Shown: piece after piece, positions 1-9,590 of the stretch
Layout: every line of letters starts with the position of its first letter
How positions within the stretch are numbered: position 1 is the stretch's first letter
Origin: Ignavibacteria bacterium
GTDB lineage: Bacteria; Bacteroidota; Ignavibacteria; UBA10030
Assembly (NCBI GenBank): GCA_016873805.1
Contig: VGVZ01000002.1
Location: 1 to 64,000 of the forward strand
DNA: 64,000 bases
Reading direction: 5' to 3'
The notes under the pieces: generated by a model
The model's database searches: none
The model's input: only the letters and a program-made list of their open reading frames with translations
What the model was told of the DNA's origin: nothing
Program-made: the position numbers and the translations under genes

Positions 1-1
1 T

Positions 2-661
2 TTACAGCAGATTGTTCACCACCCATTGTTCAACCTTCTCCGTGCCAATTCGCCAGAGACTATCGGCTAAAACGAGTGCAAACGTTGTATCACCATACTG
101 GTACTTGATCTCGCGAATCTGATCCCGGGGTATCATGACAATCGTTCGATCACGCCAATCAGCGACGGCTCGCCCGGCGATCGAAGCAAGATTAGCATCG
201 ACAAGATAGACCTCATCACCGTCCGGTAATCGCACGTACGTTTCATCGTACGTCCAGCCAGTTTTCCCGACGATAAGTCCCGCGCCACTCCCTTGTCCGG
301 TCAACATAATTTGAGTGCCGCTTGTATCGACTTGAAATAAGGGATGCTTTTCACGATTTGCCGATACCACACTTCTGGCACGAAGATCTGCGACCTCTCC
401 AAGGAAGCTCTTCACAATCGCTTGATCGGCGCGGTACTGGACCGGTTGTTCCAGAACCCACTCTGATCCTTTTTTCGCGAGCACAACTTTCTGTTGCGGA
501 GAGGAGATTGCGATTTTCGATATCGCGGATGAATCCACGGAGAGCAGTCGATCTCGCTCGTCGACAGAACGGCTTCTTTCTCCGGGCTGCTGCAGGAGAA
601 CATACGCGATCAACGCGAGAACAAGAACGAAAAGAATCAGTACCGGGATGTTACGTTTCAT
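2..661 (-). CDS. DUF4340 domain protein, ends unusually early
   Basis: A 219-residue protein with an N-terminal membrane anchor (about residues 4-23) followed by an extracytoplasmic beta-rich DUF4340-like region (around W68-V69 and the later VYLVD and TIVMIPR stretches). Family members commonly sit beside GldG-like ABC auxiliary proteins, as here: the upstream neighbour at 686-2185 is GldG-like with a 24-base gap, so the two are co-transcribed. The frame closes with TAA at bases 4-2, right at the window edge, after residues WVVNNLL. DUF4340 proteins are usually longer, so the stop may be premature. Function is unknown; presumably an accessory of the exporter. Confidence 0.7.
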   Translation of the reverse strand: MKRNIPVLILFVLVLALIAYVLLQQPGERSRSVDERDRLLSVDSSAISKIAISSPQQKVVLAKKGSEWVLEQPVQYRADQAIVKSFLGEVADLRARSVVSANREKHPLFQVDTSGTQIMLTGQGSGAGLIVGKTGWTYDETYVRLPDGDEVYLVDANLASIAGRAVADWRDRTIVMIPRDQIREIKYQYGDTTFALVLADSLWRIGTEKVEQWVVNNLL

Positions 662-685
662 AGGATCTTTGCTGGTCGATAGAGG

Positions 686-2185
686 TCAGAGCTGTGATTC
701 CAGTCTGCGCTTCCACACGATGCGTCGCCGCCATCGCACAAAGCCATAGGCAATCACCATCAGCGGCGGCAGAAGAAGATTCCCATACTTGACCAGGCGC
801 TTTGTTCCGTCGGATACCTGGTCAAGGGGAGGTTGGGCAATATTTTTTGATCGGATCGTAATCAAACCGGCATCGTCTGCGAGGTAGTCGACAATATTCA
901 CAAAGAATGTCAGGTTTCCCCGATTCCCCAAAAACTCATCCTGCATGAAGTCGCCATCGCCGACGACCACAAGCCGGGATGTTCCAAGTTGGCCTCCGGT
1001 GAGCGCCACGGCAAGGGGGATGCCGTCTTCCCCAAGGTCTTCCCGGGTGAATCGCTGAAACGGATCAAGCATGATGAAGCCCCCTTGGCGGCCGCTCTGT
1101 TTCGATGAACGAACCAGCACATCGAGTTGCGAACCGGACGCCGACAGACCGGCAGTATCAATAGAACTGACAAAATGGAAAATGACCGCGGAAAGGTCTT
1201 TGACGATAAGATTGTCTTTGTTGAAGTTTGACACCACCGGAAGGTAGGCAAACGGCATTTGCGTCTGCATCGTGAACGAACCCTGCTGTTGCACGACGCT
1301 GATATTCGCGCACTGCACGTCGCGCACAAGATCGGCGTTGACCGCCACGCCGTGCGACTGGAGGAGCCCCTCCAGCCCCGTTTCAATCGGCTGAGCATAG
1401 CGGCTTTGAAGATTTGCGTTCATGCGGTTCAGCAACAACGCCAGCTTCCCTCCCCGTGCAAGGTAATTCCTCATCGTCTCGAGGGATGCTTCCCCGAACT
1501 TCTTCTGAGGCGCCACCACGATCAGGGCGTCGACGCGAATCTCTTGAAGGAAGTCCTCGGCCAGGTTAATCGGGAGAAGCTCGTACTGACCAGCGAGCAT
1601 TTGAGAAGCCTGACGGAGGTTGGCAAGCTCCGGTTCTCCATGACCCGACGTGAATCCGATCGTTTTCTTCGTCCGTGAGGTGAGACGCTTCAAAATACTG
1701 CTGATGTCGTACTCGAGCGAGGAAAGATTCTGGACGACCGGGAGGAGTTCTCTCCGGTCCTCGTATTGAAAGACAAGTCCCATATACCCGCGCTTGACTT
1801 CCAGCTTGTCCTCATTGACGACTTGCACCTGGACCGGGACAACTCCCTGTTGCTGGGCTTCCTGTTCCCCCTTTTCCCCTTCGGGATTGATGAACTCGAA
1901 CTGAAGATTCCCCTTCGCATATGCCCTGTATTCGTTGAGAATATCCAGGACGGCACGTCTGTTCCCATTGTACGGTGCTGGCAGATCTTCGGTGAAATAT
2001 CCTTTCACATTTACGCGATCATCAAGCTGGGCAACGAGGTCCTTGCTTGACTGCGCGAGAGTGAAGACTCCCTGAGCCGTCAAATCGAGCCGAGTGAAGA
2101 GACGAATGGAAATGATGTTGATCAGCACGAGAATTGCAGTAATCAACACCGAACGAACGATAAGGTGACTCTTTTCCGATTTCAT
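686..2185 (-). CDS. GldG-like ABC transporter auxiliary protein
   Basis: A 499-residue protein with one N-terminal membrane helix (about residues 10-32), a large extracytoplasmic region of the ABC_transp_aux/GldG type, and a C-terminal helix (about 470-488) ending in a basic WRRRIVWKRR tail. Recognisable parts are the DILNEYRAYA and FINPEGEKGE region and the FTSGHGEPEL stretch typical of this family. In gliding Bacteroidota GldG works with GldF and GldA; many non-gliding relatives keep the same trio for an unknown export task. It lies downstream of the permease (2246-2986) and ATPase (3018-3998) on the same strand. The role of exporter auxiliary is well supported; the substrate is unknown. 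Confidence 0.85.
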   Translation of the reverse strand: MKSEKSHLIVRSVLITAILVLINIISIRLFTRLDLTAQGVFTLAQSSKDLVAQLDDRVNVKGYFTEDLPAPYNGNRRAVLDILNEYRAYAKGNLQFEFINPEGEKGEQEAQQQGVVPVQVQVVNEDKLEVKRGYMGLVFQYEDRRELLPVVQNLSSLEYDISSILKRLTSRTKKTIGFTSGHGEPELANLRQASQMLAGQYELLPINLAEDFLQEIRVDALIVVAPQKKFGEASLETMRNYLARGGKLALLLNRMNANLQSRYAQPIETGLEGLLQSHGVAVNADLVRDVQCANISVVQQQGSFTMQTQMPFAYLPVVSNFNKDNLIVKDLSAVIFHFVSSIDTAGLSASGSQLDVLVRSSKQSGRQGGFIMLDPFQRFTREDLGEDGIPLAVALTGGQLGTSRLVVVGDGDFMQDEFLGNRGNLTFFVNIVDYLADDAGLITIRSKNIAQPPLDQVSDGTKRLVKYGNLLLPPLMVIAYGFVRWRRRIVWKRRLESQL

Positions 2186-2245
2186 ACGGTCAACGAGAAG
2201 CTCCGATGGAACATGCAGGGGTCGCGCACGAGACGATGCGGAACA

Positions 2246-2986
2246 CTACATTTTCCGGCGCGCAAGTGAGACGACGGTCAGATAGAGCGAGAGACCAAGG
2301 ACACTCAGGAAATAAACAATATCCCGTGTATCGATAACGCCCCGGGTGATATTGGAAAAATGATAGTCGATGCTGATATACTCAAGCACTCCCATCAGCC
2401 ACACCGGCATATAGAACAGAACCTTATCCAGCATGAAGAGCGCGAAGACGAAAACGAATCCGATGATGAACGCAACAACCTGGTTTTCGGTCAGACTGGA
2501 AGCAAACAGGCCGATCGCGACATAGACTCCTCCCATGAGGAACAGTCCGAGATAGCCCCCGATGATCGGACCATGATCGACGTCGCCAAGCACCGCGATT
2601 GTACCGTAGAATATCAGCGTTGGAAGGAGTGCGGCGCCGACCAGAGCCCACGCCGCAAAGAACTTTCCAAGAACGATATCTGCATCATGGAGTGGTTTGG
2701 TGACAAGAAGCTCGATCGTTCCGCTTTTCCGTTCCTCCGACAAGAGACGCATCGTGATTGCCGGGACCACGAACAAATAGACGGCGGGGATGATTTCAAA
2801 CATCAGTCGGAGCGACGCAACGTTGGCGAGGAATACATTGCTTGCATGAAACCACCCGACGATCGCGAGAAACACGACAAGAACAACATACGCGATAGCC
2901 GAATTAAAATAGGAGGCGAGTTCCTTCCGAAAGATCGTATGTGCGTTTGAAAGACTCTCGCGATACTGATTCATGACCTGACTCAT
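2246..2986 (-). CDS. ABC-2 type permease, GldF-like
   Basis: Six or more hydrophobic segments and the family stretch VTKPLHDADIVLGKF identify an ABC-2/GldF-type permease of about 246 residues. I start it at the ATG at 2986 (MSQVMNQYRES), preceded by a purine-rich AGAGAGAAG. An upstream ATG at 3055 would overlap the ATPase gene and add a charged, unconserved leader. It forms the membrane channel for the ATPase encoded immediately upstream. The N-terminal HTIFRKELASYF motif (cytoplasmic coupling helix region) is typical. The substrate is not deducible. Confidence 0.88.
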   Translation of the reverse strand: MSQVMNQYRESLSNAHTIFRKELASYFNSAIAYVVLVVFLAIVGWFHASNVFLANVASLRLMFEIIPAVYLFVVPAITMRLLSEERKSGTIELLVTKPLHDADIVLGKFFAAWALVGAALLPTLIFYGTIAVLGDVDHGPIIGGYLGLFLMGGVYVAIGLFASSLTENQVVAFIIGFVFVFALFMLDKVLFYMPVWLMGVLEYISIDYHFSNITRGVIDTRDIVYFLSVLGLSLYLTVVSLARRKM

Positions 2987-3017
2987 TCGCTTCTCTCTGT
3001 TTTTCCCCTTGTTTCGT

Positions 3018-3998
3018 CTAAGATCTCGTCCTGTGGCTGTCGGATTCCATCTCATCCTTCATCGTCAACTTATGGAAGACTTCCTCTAGAGTCGTCGCTT
3101 CACGGAACAACTCCAGCAACACCCAATTCGCGTTGACCGCCTGACGAAAGATTTGTTCGCGCGCGTCAGTCCCCTTCAGTGTATGGAGGAGAAAGCGATG
3201 GACGTGATCGCTCGTCCCCTGAAATTCCACGTGTTCCACGCCTCGCAAAGACGCCAGCACGGGAAAGATTTCCGTCATCGGATTCTCGACCCTCGCCGCA
3301 ATCTCGACGGACAGCATATCGGATGCCCGGAACTCCTGCTGCAGTTTTTCCGGCGTCCCGTCTGCGACAATCTTCCCCTCATTGACAATGATCACGCGAT
3401 CACACGTTGCCTGTACTTCAGGAAGAATATGGGTCGAGAGAACGACCGTTTTCGCCCGTCCGAGCCTGCGGATAAGTTTCCGAATCTCCACGATCTGATT
3501 CGGATCCAGGCCGCTTGTCGGTTCGTCCAGAATCAACACATCGGGATCGTGGATCATCGCTTGGGCAAGACCAACCCTTTGCCGAAAACCCTTCGAGAGC
3601 TCTCCGATATCCTTGTGCCGCACGCTCCCGATTCCGCACGCGTCGACCATCTCCCGGAGCCGTCCCGTCAGCGCCGGGCCTTTGAGCCCGTGGAGCCGCG
3701 CAGAATACGTCAGGTAGTCCAACACATTCATATCGTGGTAGAGGGGATTGAGCTCGGGCAGGTAGCCGATTTTCTTTCTGACCTCCAGTGCGTGGGTCGC
3801 GACCGGATAGCCGTCAATCTCCACGCTTCCGGATGTCGGCGGCATATAGCAGGTGACGATCTTCATCGTCGTTGTTTTTCCCGCTCCGTTCGGACCGAGA
3901 AAACCAAGAATCTCACTCGTTCCGACGTCAAATGAGATATCGTCAATGGCTTTGTCATGACCATAGAATTTGGTCAGATTTCGTACGGTGATCGACAT
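3018..3998 (-). CDS. ABC transporter ATP-binding protein, GldA-like
   Basis: A 326-residue ABC ATPase. Visible motifs are Walker A GPNGAGKTT (residues 35-43), the Q-loop region, the signature LSKGFRQRVGLAQAM, Walker B DVLILDEPTSGLDP and the switch histidine in STH. The C-terminal ~90 residues (after ADGTPEKLQQEF) form the extra domain seen in GldA/NatA-like ATPases. It heads the operon ATPase - permease - GldG-like - DUF4340, with tight spacing throughout. Likely energises an export or membrane-remodelling process. A gliding role cannot be claimed from this alone because the other gld genes are not in the window. Confidence 0.93.
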   Translation of the reverse strand: MSITVRNLTKFYGHDKAIDDISFDVGTSEILGFLGPNGAGKTTTMKIVTCYMPPTSGSVEIDGYPVATHALEVRKKIGYLPELNPLYHDMNVLDYLTYSARLHGLKGPALTGRLREMVDACGIGSVRHKDIGELSKGFRQRVGLAQAMIHDPDVLILDEPTSGLDPNQIVEIRKLIRRLGRAKTVVLSTHILPEVQATCDRVIIVNEGKIVADGTPEKLQQEFRASDMLSVEIAARVENPMTEIFPVLASLRGVEHVEFQGTSDHVHRFLLHTLKGTDAREQIFRQAVNANWVLLELFREATTLEEVFHKLTMKDEMESDSHRTRS

Positions 3999-4217
3999 GG
4001 CTTTGCAGGAAGATAAAGCTGGCTGGGATTTTCTGCGCGCCCAATGCGTTGGGCCTTACTGCCAAACGGTGAGATGTTATGAAAAAGTTGCGGCAGATGC
4101 AAGACGATGAAACCCCACTCGCCTCCACCACCGGAACGAAAAAGGGGATGTCCCGTTTGTCATTCTGCTCTTGTGGGACAGCCCCTGATTCAGACACAAA
4201 CGAATCGATGAGCGATG

Positions 4218-5630
4218 TCAGCGCCGGAGGGAGAACGTGAACCGCACCAGCGTTTGTGCTTCAGCCGGGCCCTGGGATGTCCGTCCCGGTGAATACTTTG
4301 ACCTCATTGCCGCGTCGATCGCCGCGTTGTTCAGCGCTTCGTGATCGGATCGGTGAATCGCCGCCGATTTCGGAGCTCCCGTGGCATCAATCAAAATGCG
4401 AACGATCACATTTCCCTCAATATTCATGCGCATTGCGATCTGAGGATACTCCGGCGCCTGCAACGAAATCACTTTTGGCTCGACTTCGATGGGAAGGAAT
4501 CCTGTTGCTCCTGCTGTGGCAGCCGGTTCTGCCGCTGGTTGTGCCGGGGCAGCGGGGGGATTTGTGACCACAGCCGGCGGGGCTGGAGCCGTTGTCGTCG
4601 GCGGCTGTTCTGTTGCTCGTTCAGTCGATGTTGGTCTCGTCGCGGTCTCCTCTGTTCTCTGGACCGTCTGTGCGGTCGACTGAGTCCGCGTATCTCTCGC
4701 CGGTCGTTCAGAGACCGGCGCTCGCGTTTCCCTCGGTTGTTCGCGAACCGGTTGCGTGGTTCGATCAGACATCGAACGCGTATCGCGCCCACGGCTCTCT
4801 TCCTCGATCGGAGGAGTCTCAATCGGTTGCGTCAGTTGACTACTCGTATCCTGCGGTTGCGCGACGATGCTCGCGGGAACGGCTGGTCGTTGAGACATCG
4901 CAGCCACGGAAGTAGACGGCTCCGGTTCCTTCCTCGTGACCAGGTACACAACGCCCACGGCGACGAGCAATACAACCACGATAACGGCAATTTTGGCTCC
5001 ACCGCCTCTTCTCGTTTCCTTTCTTCGCATGCGGAGCGGCTCAGCGACGGGTTGAGGCTTTTCCTCCGGAACCGGTGGAATGTCTTCCTTCTCCTTCACC
5101 TCTTCGGTTTTTTCGGCAGCGACGCTCGAGAGCTGGGCGATTTTTTCTTCGAATTCCTTTGCGGCGCGATCGCTTGGATCAAGGATTTTGATTCGTCGAA
5201 CTTCTTCCAGCGCCCGCGGATAGTCTCCTTTCGCGACGTATTCATCAGCCCGTTCGAAGTACTGGCTTTTGAGCTTCTCGAGAGCCTTCTTTTTTTCAGC
5301 CTCGGCTGTGGAACCTCCAGCAGGCTGCGTCGGGGCACTCAGGGGACGATCCCGCTGGCTGGCATCTTTGATGGCATGCTGGATAATCCCTGACAGCGAT
5401 TTTGTGGTTTCCTCCACAGTTTCCGGGGTCGGCGATGCGTTTTTCATCTCCTCCAGCAGTTTCTCAAGCTGTTTCTCGAGGGCAATTAAGTAGATGTTGC
5501 GGGCATCGACGAGCTTCGCATCGCGTACGCGCCCGATCGCGTCGGCGATACTCCCCTTGTTGATGAGTTCCTGTGCTTCCCCCATTCGCTGTTCGATATG
5601 CTGCCGCAGTCTCTGTTGTTCACCGGTCAT
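4218..5630 (-). CDS. TonB-family protein with cytoplasmic TPR-like repeats
   Basis: A 470-residue single-pass protein. Two TPR-like repeats lie at about residues 17-60 and 123-167, with the signature ALEEVRRIKILDP in the second. A basic stretch precedes one membrane helix at about 213-231, followed by a Pro/Thr-rich periplasmic linker (about 240-370) and a C-terminal TonB domain (about 375-470) with YPQIAMRMNIEGNVIVRI. By topology the repeats are cytoplasmic, which is unusual because TonB proteins normally have only a few residues there. The same repeat occurs ten times in the gene just upstream (5654-8113, 23-base gap), so the two products may bind each other. No ExbB/ExbD genes are nearby. 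Confidence 0.85.
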   Translation of the reverse strand: MTGEQQRLRQHIEQRMGEAQELINKGSIADAIGRVRDAKLVDARNIYLIALEKQLEKLLEEMKNASPTPETVEETTKSLSGIIQHAIKDASQRDRPLSAPTQPAGGSTAEAEKKKALEKLKSQYFERADEYVAKGDYPRALEEVRRIKILDPSDRAAKEFEEKIAQLSSVAAEKTEEVKEKEDIPPVPEEKPQPVAEPLRMRRKETRRGGGAKIAVIVVVLLVAVGVVYLVTRKEPEPSTSVAAMSQRPAVPASIVAQPQDTSSQLTQPIETPPIEEESRGRDTRSMSDRTTQPVREQPRETRAPVSERPARDTRTQSTAQTVQRTEETATRPTSTERATEQPPTTTAPAPPAVVTNPPAAPAQPAAEPAATAGATGFLPIEVEPKVISLQAPEYPQIAMRMNIEGNVIVRILIDATGAPKSAAIHRSDHEALNNAAIDAAMRSKYSPGRTSQGPAEAQTLVRFTFSLRR

Positions 5631-5653
5631 AAGACTTCATCTCCAAAATCACG

Positions 5654-8113
5654 TTACTTCCCGTCAGCTGCTGATTTACGGTCTGGATAGATAAGCTTCA
5701 GGGGTTGATCCTTTTTTTCGTGCTTTGCCTGGTCGCGCCGAATGTTTGCTTCACATCGTCTGATTTCATCATGGAGAGGATCGATCGCCGAGGCCTTGGC
5801 AATCTCATCAAATGCCTTGCTGAACTCGAATTGCTCGGCAAACTTCTCAGCTGCCCGGAGGTGAATTTTCACCAACCTCTCAGACTCCTGTTCTTCGCCC
5901 GACTTCTTTCCTCCTCGGCTTTTTTCCGTGCTCGCCTCATAGTCCATTGATCGCTGCGACCAGATCAGCTCTTCCAGTTCTTTGAGCTCACTGTTGTTTT
6001 CCTCGACGGTATACCCGATGGCAATCTCCGTCAACGCTTCATCGTACCGCTTGTTCTTGAAATACTCTTTGGCTCGTTGCGCGTGATTCCGGAGGGCCTG
6101 AAGTCTTTCGTTCTCGGCACGTTCACGTGCAAGAACCTGTGCGAGTTCCGCTACATCGTTCTTCATCGCGGCGAGCACCGCATCCTCAGGGTTGATCAGC
6201 AGTCCCGCTTCGACTTCCTGGCGTGCATTCTCGGCGTCGCGTGCGACAAGGAACTGTCGGGCGCGATCCGTGTGCTCGCTCAACTGAGCTCGTCGCTTCT
6301 CTTCGGTCTGCTGTGCAAGGAATCGTTTTTGTGCGGTGACGATTTCCTCCTGCAGAATCGTCAATTCCTCCTGACGTCGGCCGGCGGTGAATCCCTTTTG
6401 GACTTCCGCGAGCGCTTCTTCGAAGAGCCCTTGTCCCATGAGGTCCTTCGCGAGGCTGATCTGTTCCCTGACACGTCGCTGTGCGTCTTGCTCGGCCCGG
6501 TGCTGCTCAAACTCCATACGCAGCTCGGTTTCGAATTGCTGAACATTCTCGTTCAACGGGTCGAGCAGGAATGCACGCGCGACTTCGTCGAGCGCCTGGG
6601 TGTATTCCTTGATCGCTCGCAACCGTTCCGCTTCGAGCAAATGAATGGCAATTGTTTCCTCGACGTTTGCTTTCGAGGTTTCCTGCACCATCTCTCCGGC
6701 ATCGGTTCGTTCCTCAACGAGGAGACGCTGTTGTTCCTGGTGATTTCGGATTTCCTGTTCGAGGGTCTTCACACGTTCGTCAAACGGGTCGATGATGAAC
6801 GCGAGGGCGACCTCAGCCAACGCATCCTCAAACTGTTGCGCGTCGAGTGATTTTCGTGCCCGATCGAGGTGACCTGCAATTTGCTCTTGCTTTCGCGCTT
6901 CAACGGACTCGAGTTCTTTCTTCTCAGAGATCAGGGCCTTCTTCCGCTCGGCTTCTTCAAGGCGTTTGAGTTCTTCCTCATGACGTTTCTGCATCGCCTC
7001 TTCCTGTCGGCGGCGCTCTTCTTCGGCCACACGGTCTGCCTCATCCCGCATGGTCACAATCCGTTGCTCGCATTCCTGGAGCGCGGCGTTCATCGGGTCG
7101 AGAGCCATTGCTCTGGTGATGACGCGAAGGGCCTCGGCAAAGCGGTTATTGCGAGCGAGGTCGTCGGCAACGGCAATCTGTTTCTGCAGCGATTCTTCGA
7201 GGTCTTTGAGTTTCTGTTGACGCTCTTCCTGACGCTTCTTGTATTCCTCCATTCGCTCCAGCTCGGCCTTCTCCTGCCGTTCCTTGATTTGTCGCTCGAG
7301 GGTCAGGATCTCTTCATCCAGCGGTGCGATCACGATGGCAAACACAAGCTCGCTGAGCGCAGCATCCAGGTCCCCTTTCTCCATCAATTCCTTTGATCGA
7401 CTGATGTATTGTCGGATTTTTGCTTGCTGGGCTACCTGTCGGGCTTCATGTTCTTTTCGTTCCTTCTCTTCCCGGTCGCGCTTGAGCTGATCCATCCGCT
7501 CCTGGATAAGCTCACGTTTGCGGTCTTCCCGTTCCCGTTCTCGCTGGGCCTGCAAGGATTCCTGGAGGCGCAGTTCTTCTTCCTGGGCAGTCCGGATTCG
7601 CTCCTCAAGGGAAGTGATTCGCGGATTGGAGGGGTCAAGGAGATAGGCCCGTGCGACCTCATCGAGCGCGCGATGGAAGTCTTTCTTGGTACAGTACTCT
7701 TCCGCGCGTGCGATGAGGCCCGAGATCTTTTCCTCGATCGCGGCACGACGTCCTTCTTCCGCTCGCTGGCGTTCCGATTCCTCCCGCATTCGAGCTTCGA
7801 GCTGCTCTTCCTGCTTCGTGACAACTTCGGCGGTCCGTTCGGCCTCGACAAGCGCGAGATTCAATACGTGTTCGAGAATGGGAGACAGAGGTTGGAGCTC
7901 ACCTCGCTCCGCTTGCGACTGGATGGCCCGCACCCGGTCCTCGTACGCGAGCGCATAGAGGTTTTTGGGATCGATGAGCCTTGCTTTTCGGATTTCTTCG
8001 AGAGCGGCCGGAAACTGCTTTGCTTTCACCAAAACGTCCGCTTCTCGCAGCAGCGGGGCAACCTGTTTGAGTTGTTCTGCTTTCCGGGTCGGTTGGTTTT
8101 TGGACTGGGTCAT
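5654..8113 (-). CDS. Ten-repeat TPR-like/coiled-coil cytoplasmic protein
   Basis: An 819-residue, highly charged protein with no signal peptide. It holds about ten copies of a ~45-residue unit of the form (A/R)(A)xxLxxxxxFxxALxEVxxAxxLDPxNxxxxxLExxI, for example RALDEVARAYLLDP and QALDEVARAFLLDP. The units are separated by Glu/Arg/Gln-rich helical spacers predicted to form coiled coils. Repeats 2 and 6 are nearly identical at the core. It is the first gene of a two-gene operon with the TonB protein, which has two copies of the same unit at its N terminus. A scaffold role is inferred from architecture; no enzymatic motif is visible. Confidence 0.8.
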   Translation of the reverse strand: MTQSKNQPTRKAEQLKQVAPLLREADVLVKAKQFPAALEEIRKARLIDPKNLYALAYEDRVRAIQSQAERGELQPLSPILEHVLNLALVEAERTAEVVTKQEEQLEARMREESERQRAEEGRRAAIEEKISGLIARAEEYCTKKDFHRALDEVARAYLLDPSNPRITSLEERIRTAQEEELRLQESLQAQREREREDRKRELIQERMDQLKRDREEKERKEHEARQVAQQAKIRQYISRSKELMEKGDLDAALSELVFAIVIAPLDEEILTLERQIKERQEKAELERMEEYKKRQEERQQKLKDLEESLQKQIAVADDLARNNRFAEALRVITRAMALDPMNAALQECEQRIVTMRDEADRVAEEERRRQEEAMQKRHEEELKRLEEAERKKALISEKKELESVEARKQEQIAGHLDRARKSLDAQQFEDALAEVALAFIIDPFDERVKTLEQEIRNHQEQQRLLVEERTDAGEMVQETSKANVEETIAIHLLEAERLRAIKEYTQALDEVARAFLLDPLNENVQQFETELRMEFEQHRAEQDAQRRVREQISLAKDLMGQGLFEEALAEVQKGFTAGRRQEELTILQEEIVTAQKRFLAQQTEEKRRAQLSEHTDRARQFLVARDAENARQEVEAGLLINPEDAVLAAMKNDVAELAQVLARERAENERLQALRNHAQRAKEYFKNKRYDEALTEIAIGYTVEENNSELKELEELIWSQRSMDYEASTEKSRGGKKSGEEQESERLVKIHLRAAEKFAEQFEFSKAFDEIAKASAIDPLHDEIRRCEANIRRDQAKHEKKDQPLKLIYPDRKSAADGK

Positions 8114-8504
8114 GGGAGGAATGCCCGTAGTACGCGGGTTGTGCGATGTCTTTCTGCCAGTGGGGTGACGTTCCTTATAGCTCTATCGTTGCGCAAAAAA
8201 GTACGAAAAGATACGTTGGCGATCAATACTGCGCGGTGATAATGGATGAAGGACTACCCCTTCTTGTGGTTCACAATTCTCATCGAGTGGAATTTCCACA
8301 ATCCTCTTTCAATCGTGCTCATCGCTGTTGCTTGCCGCAGATAAGACGCAATCACTCAATCGATTGACAACGGTCCTTCAAGTTGCTTCGAACCGATCTT
8401 GTTCTCCCGTTTGAGACCTGGACACGTCCGGATGGTCTCGTCTACTTTCACTTGACCGTGTGACGATGGTCACATCATCGGAGATGCGTACCGCCTCACA
8501 TCGA
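8114..8504. other. Intergenic region, no gene seen
   Basis: About 390 bases between the ten-repeat protein gene and the 3' end of the patatin/pYEATS cassette, both on the minus strand. It must hold the promoter of the repeat-protein gene, but no convincing -35/-10 pair was found. A GAGACC...GGTCTC inverted repeat near 8413-8439 is the only structure I see. Short frames here have no recognisable content. Confidence 0.4.
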
Positions 8505-9575
8505 TCAGATGGTCCCGAAGCGTAGATTGAACCGACTGAAGAGGCGGGGCTTTCCTCCGAGCCATTCGACTCCGGCTCCTGCATCCACCCAGATTCCTCC
8601 TGTCAGATGTGTCTCACCTCCTGCTTCCAAGAGGTATCGATCGGACGCCGACCTCAACCACTCTGCTTCGGCGTGCGTGAAGATCTTGTACACGTTCTCG
8701 CCGAGATACACACGCACACCGACCGGTCCTTCGAACTGTCGCAACCGTCCACGCCCATCTCTTGCGAGGCGGAGCTGCGCTCCGGCAACCCACTGGGCAG
8801 TCGGTCCAAGACCACCGGCAGCAACGAACCACGCCCCAAGATCCGACGCAACGATTCCCCGAACACCGACGGAATCGCCCGAAGATCCTCCCCACGCAAT
8901 GCCAACCTCAACAATCGGTTTTCTCCAGTTCTCGTCCTTTGCGCGGTTGCGTGTCGCTACAATACTCGAATCGAGATTTCGGATCTCGGCCTGGATTCGC
9001 GCCTCCGCGCCCAGAGAATCCTCGGCCGACCGGAAGAATGGCCGTGGACCTCTGATCTCATCCCGAATGTGCATTGCAAGGCTCGCCACGGAGTCGGCAT
9101 ACCCAAACAGTGACGAGAGATACCTCTGATCAAGGCGCAAATCGGCTTGATCCATCAGCGTCCATCGCATTCCGACCGCAACGCGGGTCTGACCGGAGGT
9201 GAGTTCATTGCGTTGAGAGGCAACCGAAACACGTATCCGATAAAGGGCACGACTCAGAGCCGATTGCCGGAACTCACTCAAGGTGAGTCGGGAGCCACGA
9301 GCAACGAGATACGGCGAAAACTCGGCCGCAAAAGCCGAGGGGAGGATCCCGCCGGAACGGAGAACATCGGCGATGGTGATCGCAAATTCCCGCGTGCTCG
9401 AAGGTCTCATGATTGCCCCCGGCTCGCCCTTGATGAGTTCGAAAGCAGGAGCATCAGGCACGGCAAATCGCATCCTGTGCGCGATCATCGTGCTCTCCGG
9501 TTGCGCCGAGAGATCCACCTGACCGACACAGCTTGCAAGAATAAGAACAATCCCCAATCGCACCCGTGATTTCAT
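8505..9575 (-). CDS. Secreted protein with probable C-terminal beta-barrel
   Basis: A 356-residue protein with an N-terminal signal peptide (hydrophobic LGIVLILASCVGQ, likely cleaved near LSA-Q). The middle is mostly helical. The last ~130 residues alternate hydrophobic and polar residues (GAWFVAAGGL, GVRVYLGENVYKIF, LFSRFNLRFGTI), as expected for outer-membrane strands. I do not recognise the family. It is the last gene of the cassette running from the patatin gene at 12847, 15 bases behind the small beta protein. It may be the envelope partner of the cassette or merely a passenger. The stop is TGA at 8507-8505. Confidence 0.6.
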   Translation of the reverse strand: MKSRVRLGIVLILASCVGQVDLSAQPESTMIAHRMRFAVPDAPAFELIKGEPGAIMRPSSTREFAITIADVLRSGGILPSAFAAEFSPYLVARGSRLTLSEFRQSALSRALYRIRVSVASQRNELTSGQTRVAVGMRWTLMDQADLRLDQRYLSSLFGYADSVASLAMHIRDEIRGPRPFFRSAEDSLGAEARIQAEIRNLDSSIVATRNRAKDENWRKPIVEVGIAWGGSSGDSVGVRGIVASDLGAWFVAAGGLGPTAQWVAGAQLRLARDGRGRLRQFEGPVGVRVYLGENVYKIFTHAEAEWLRSASDRYLLEAGGETHLTGGIWVDAGAGVEWLGGKPRLFSRFNLRFGTI

Positions 9576-9590
9576 TACGCCTCCAGAGCG

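Noticed and set aside
3955-4197. 80-codon minus-strand frame before the ABC operon
   Set aside because: Overlaps the ATPase start and has no recognisable content; likely intergenic.
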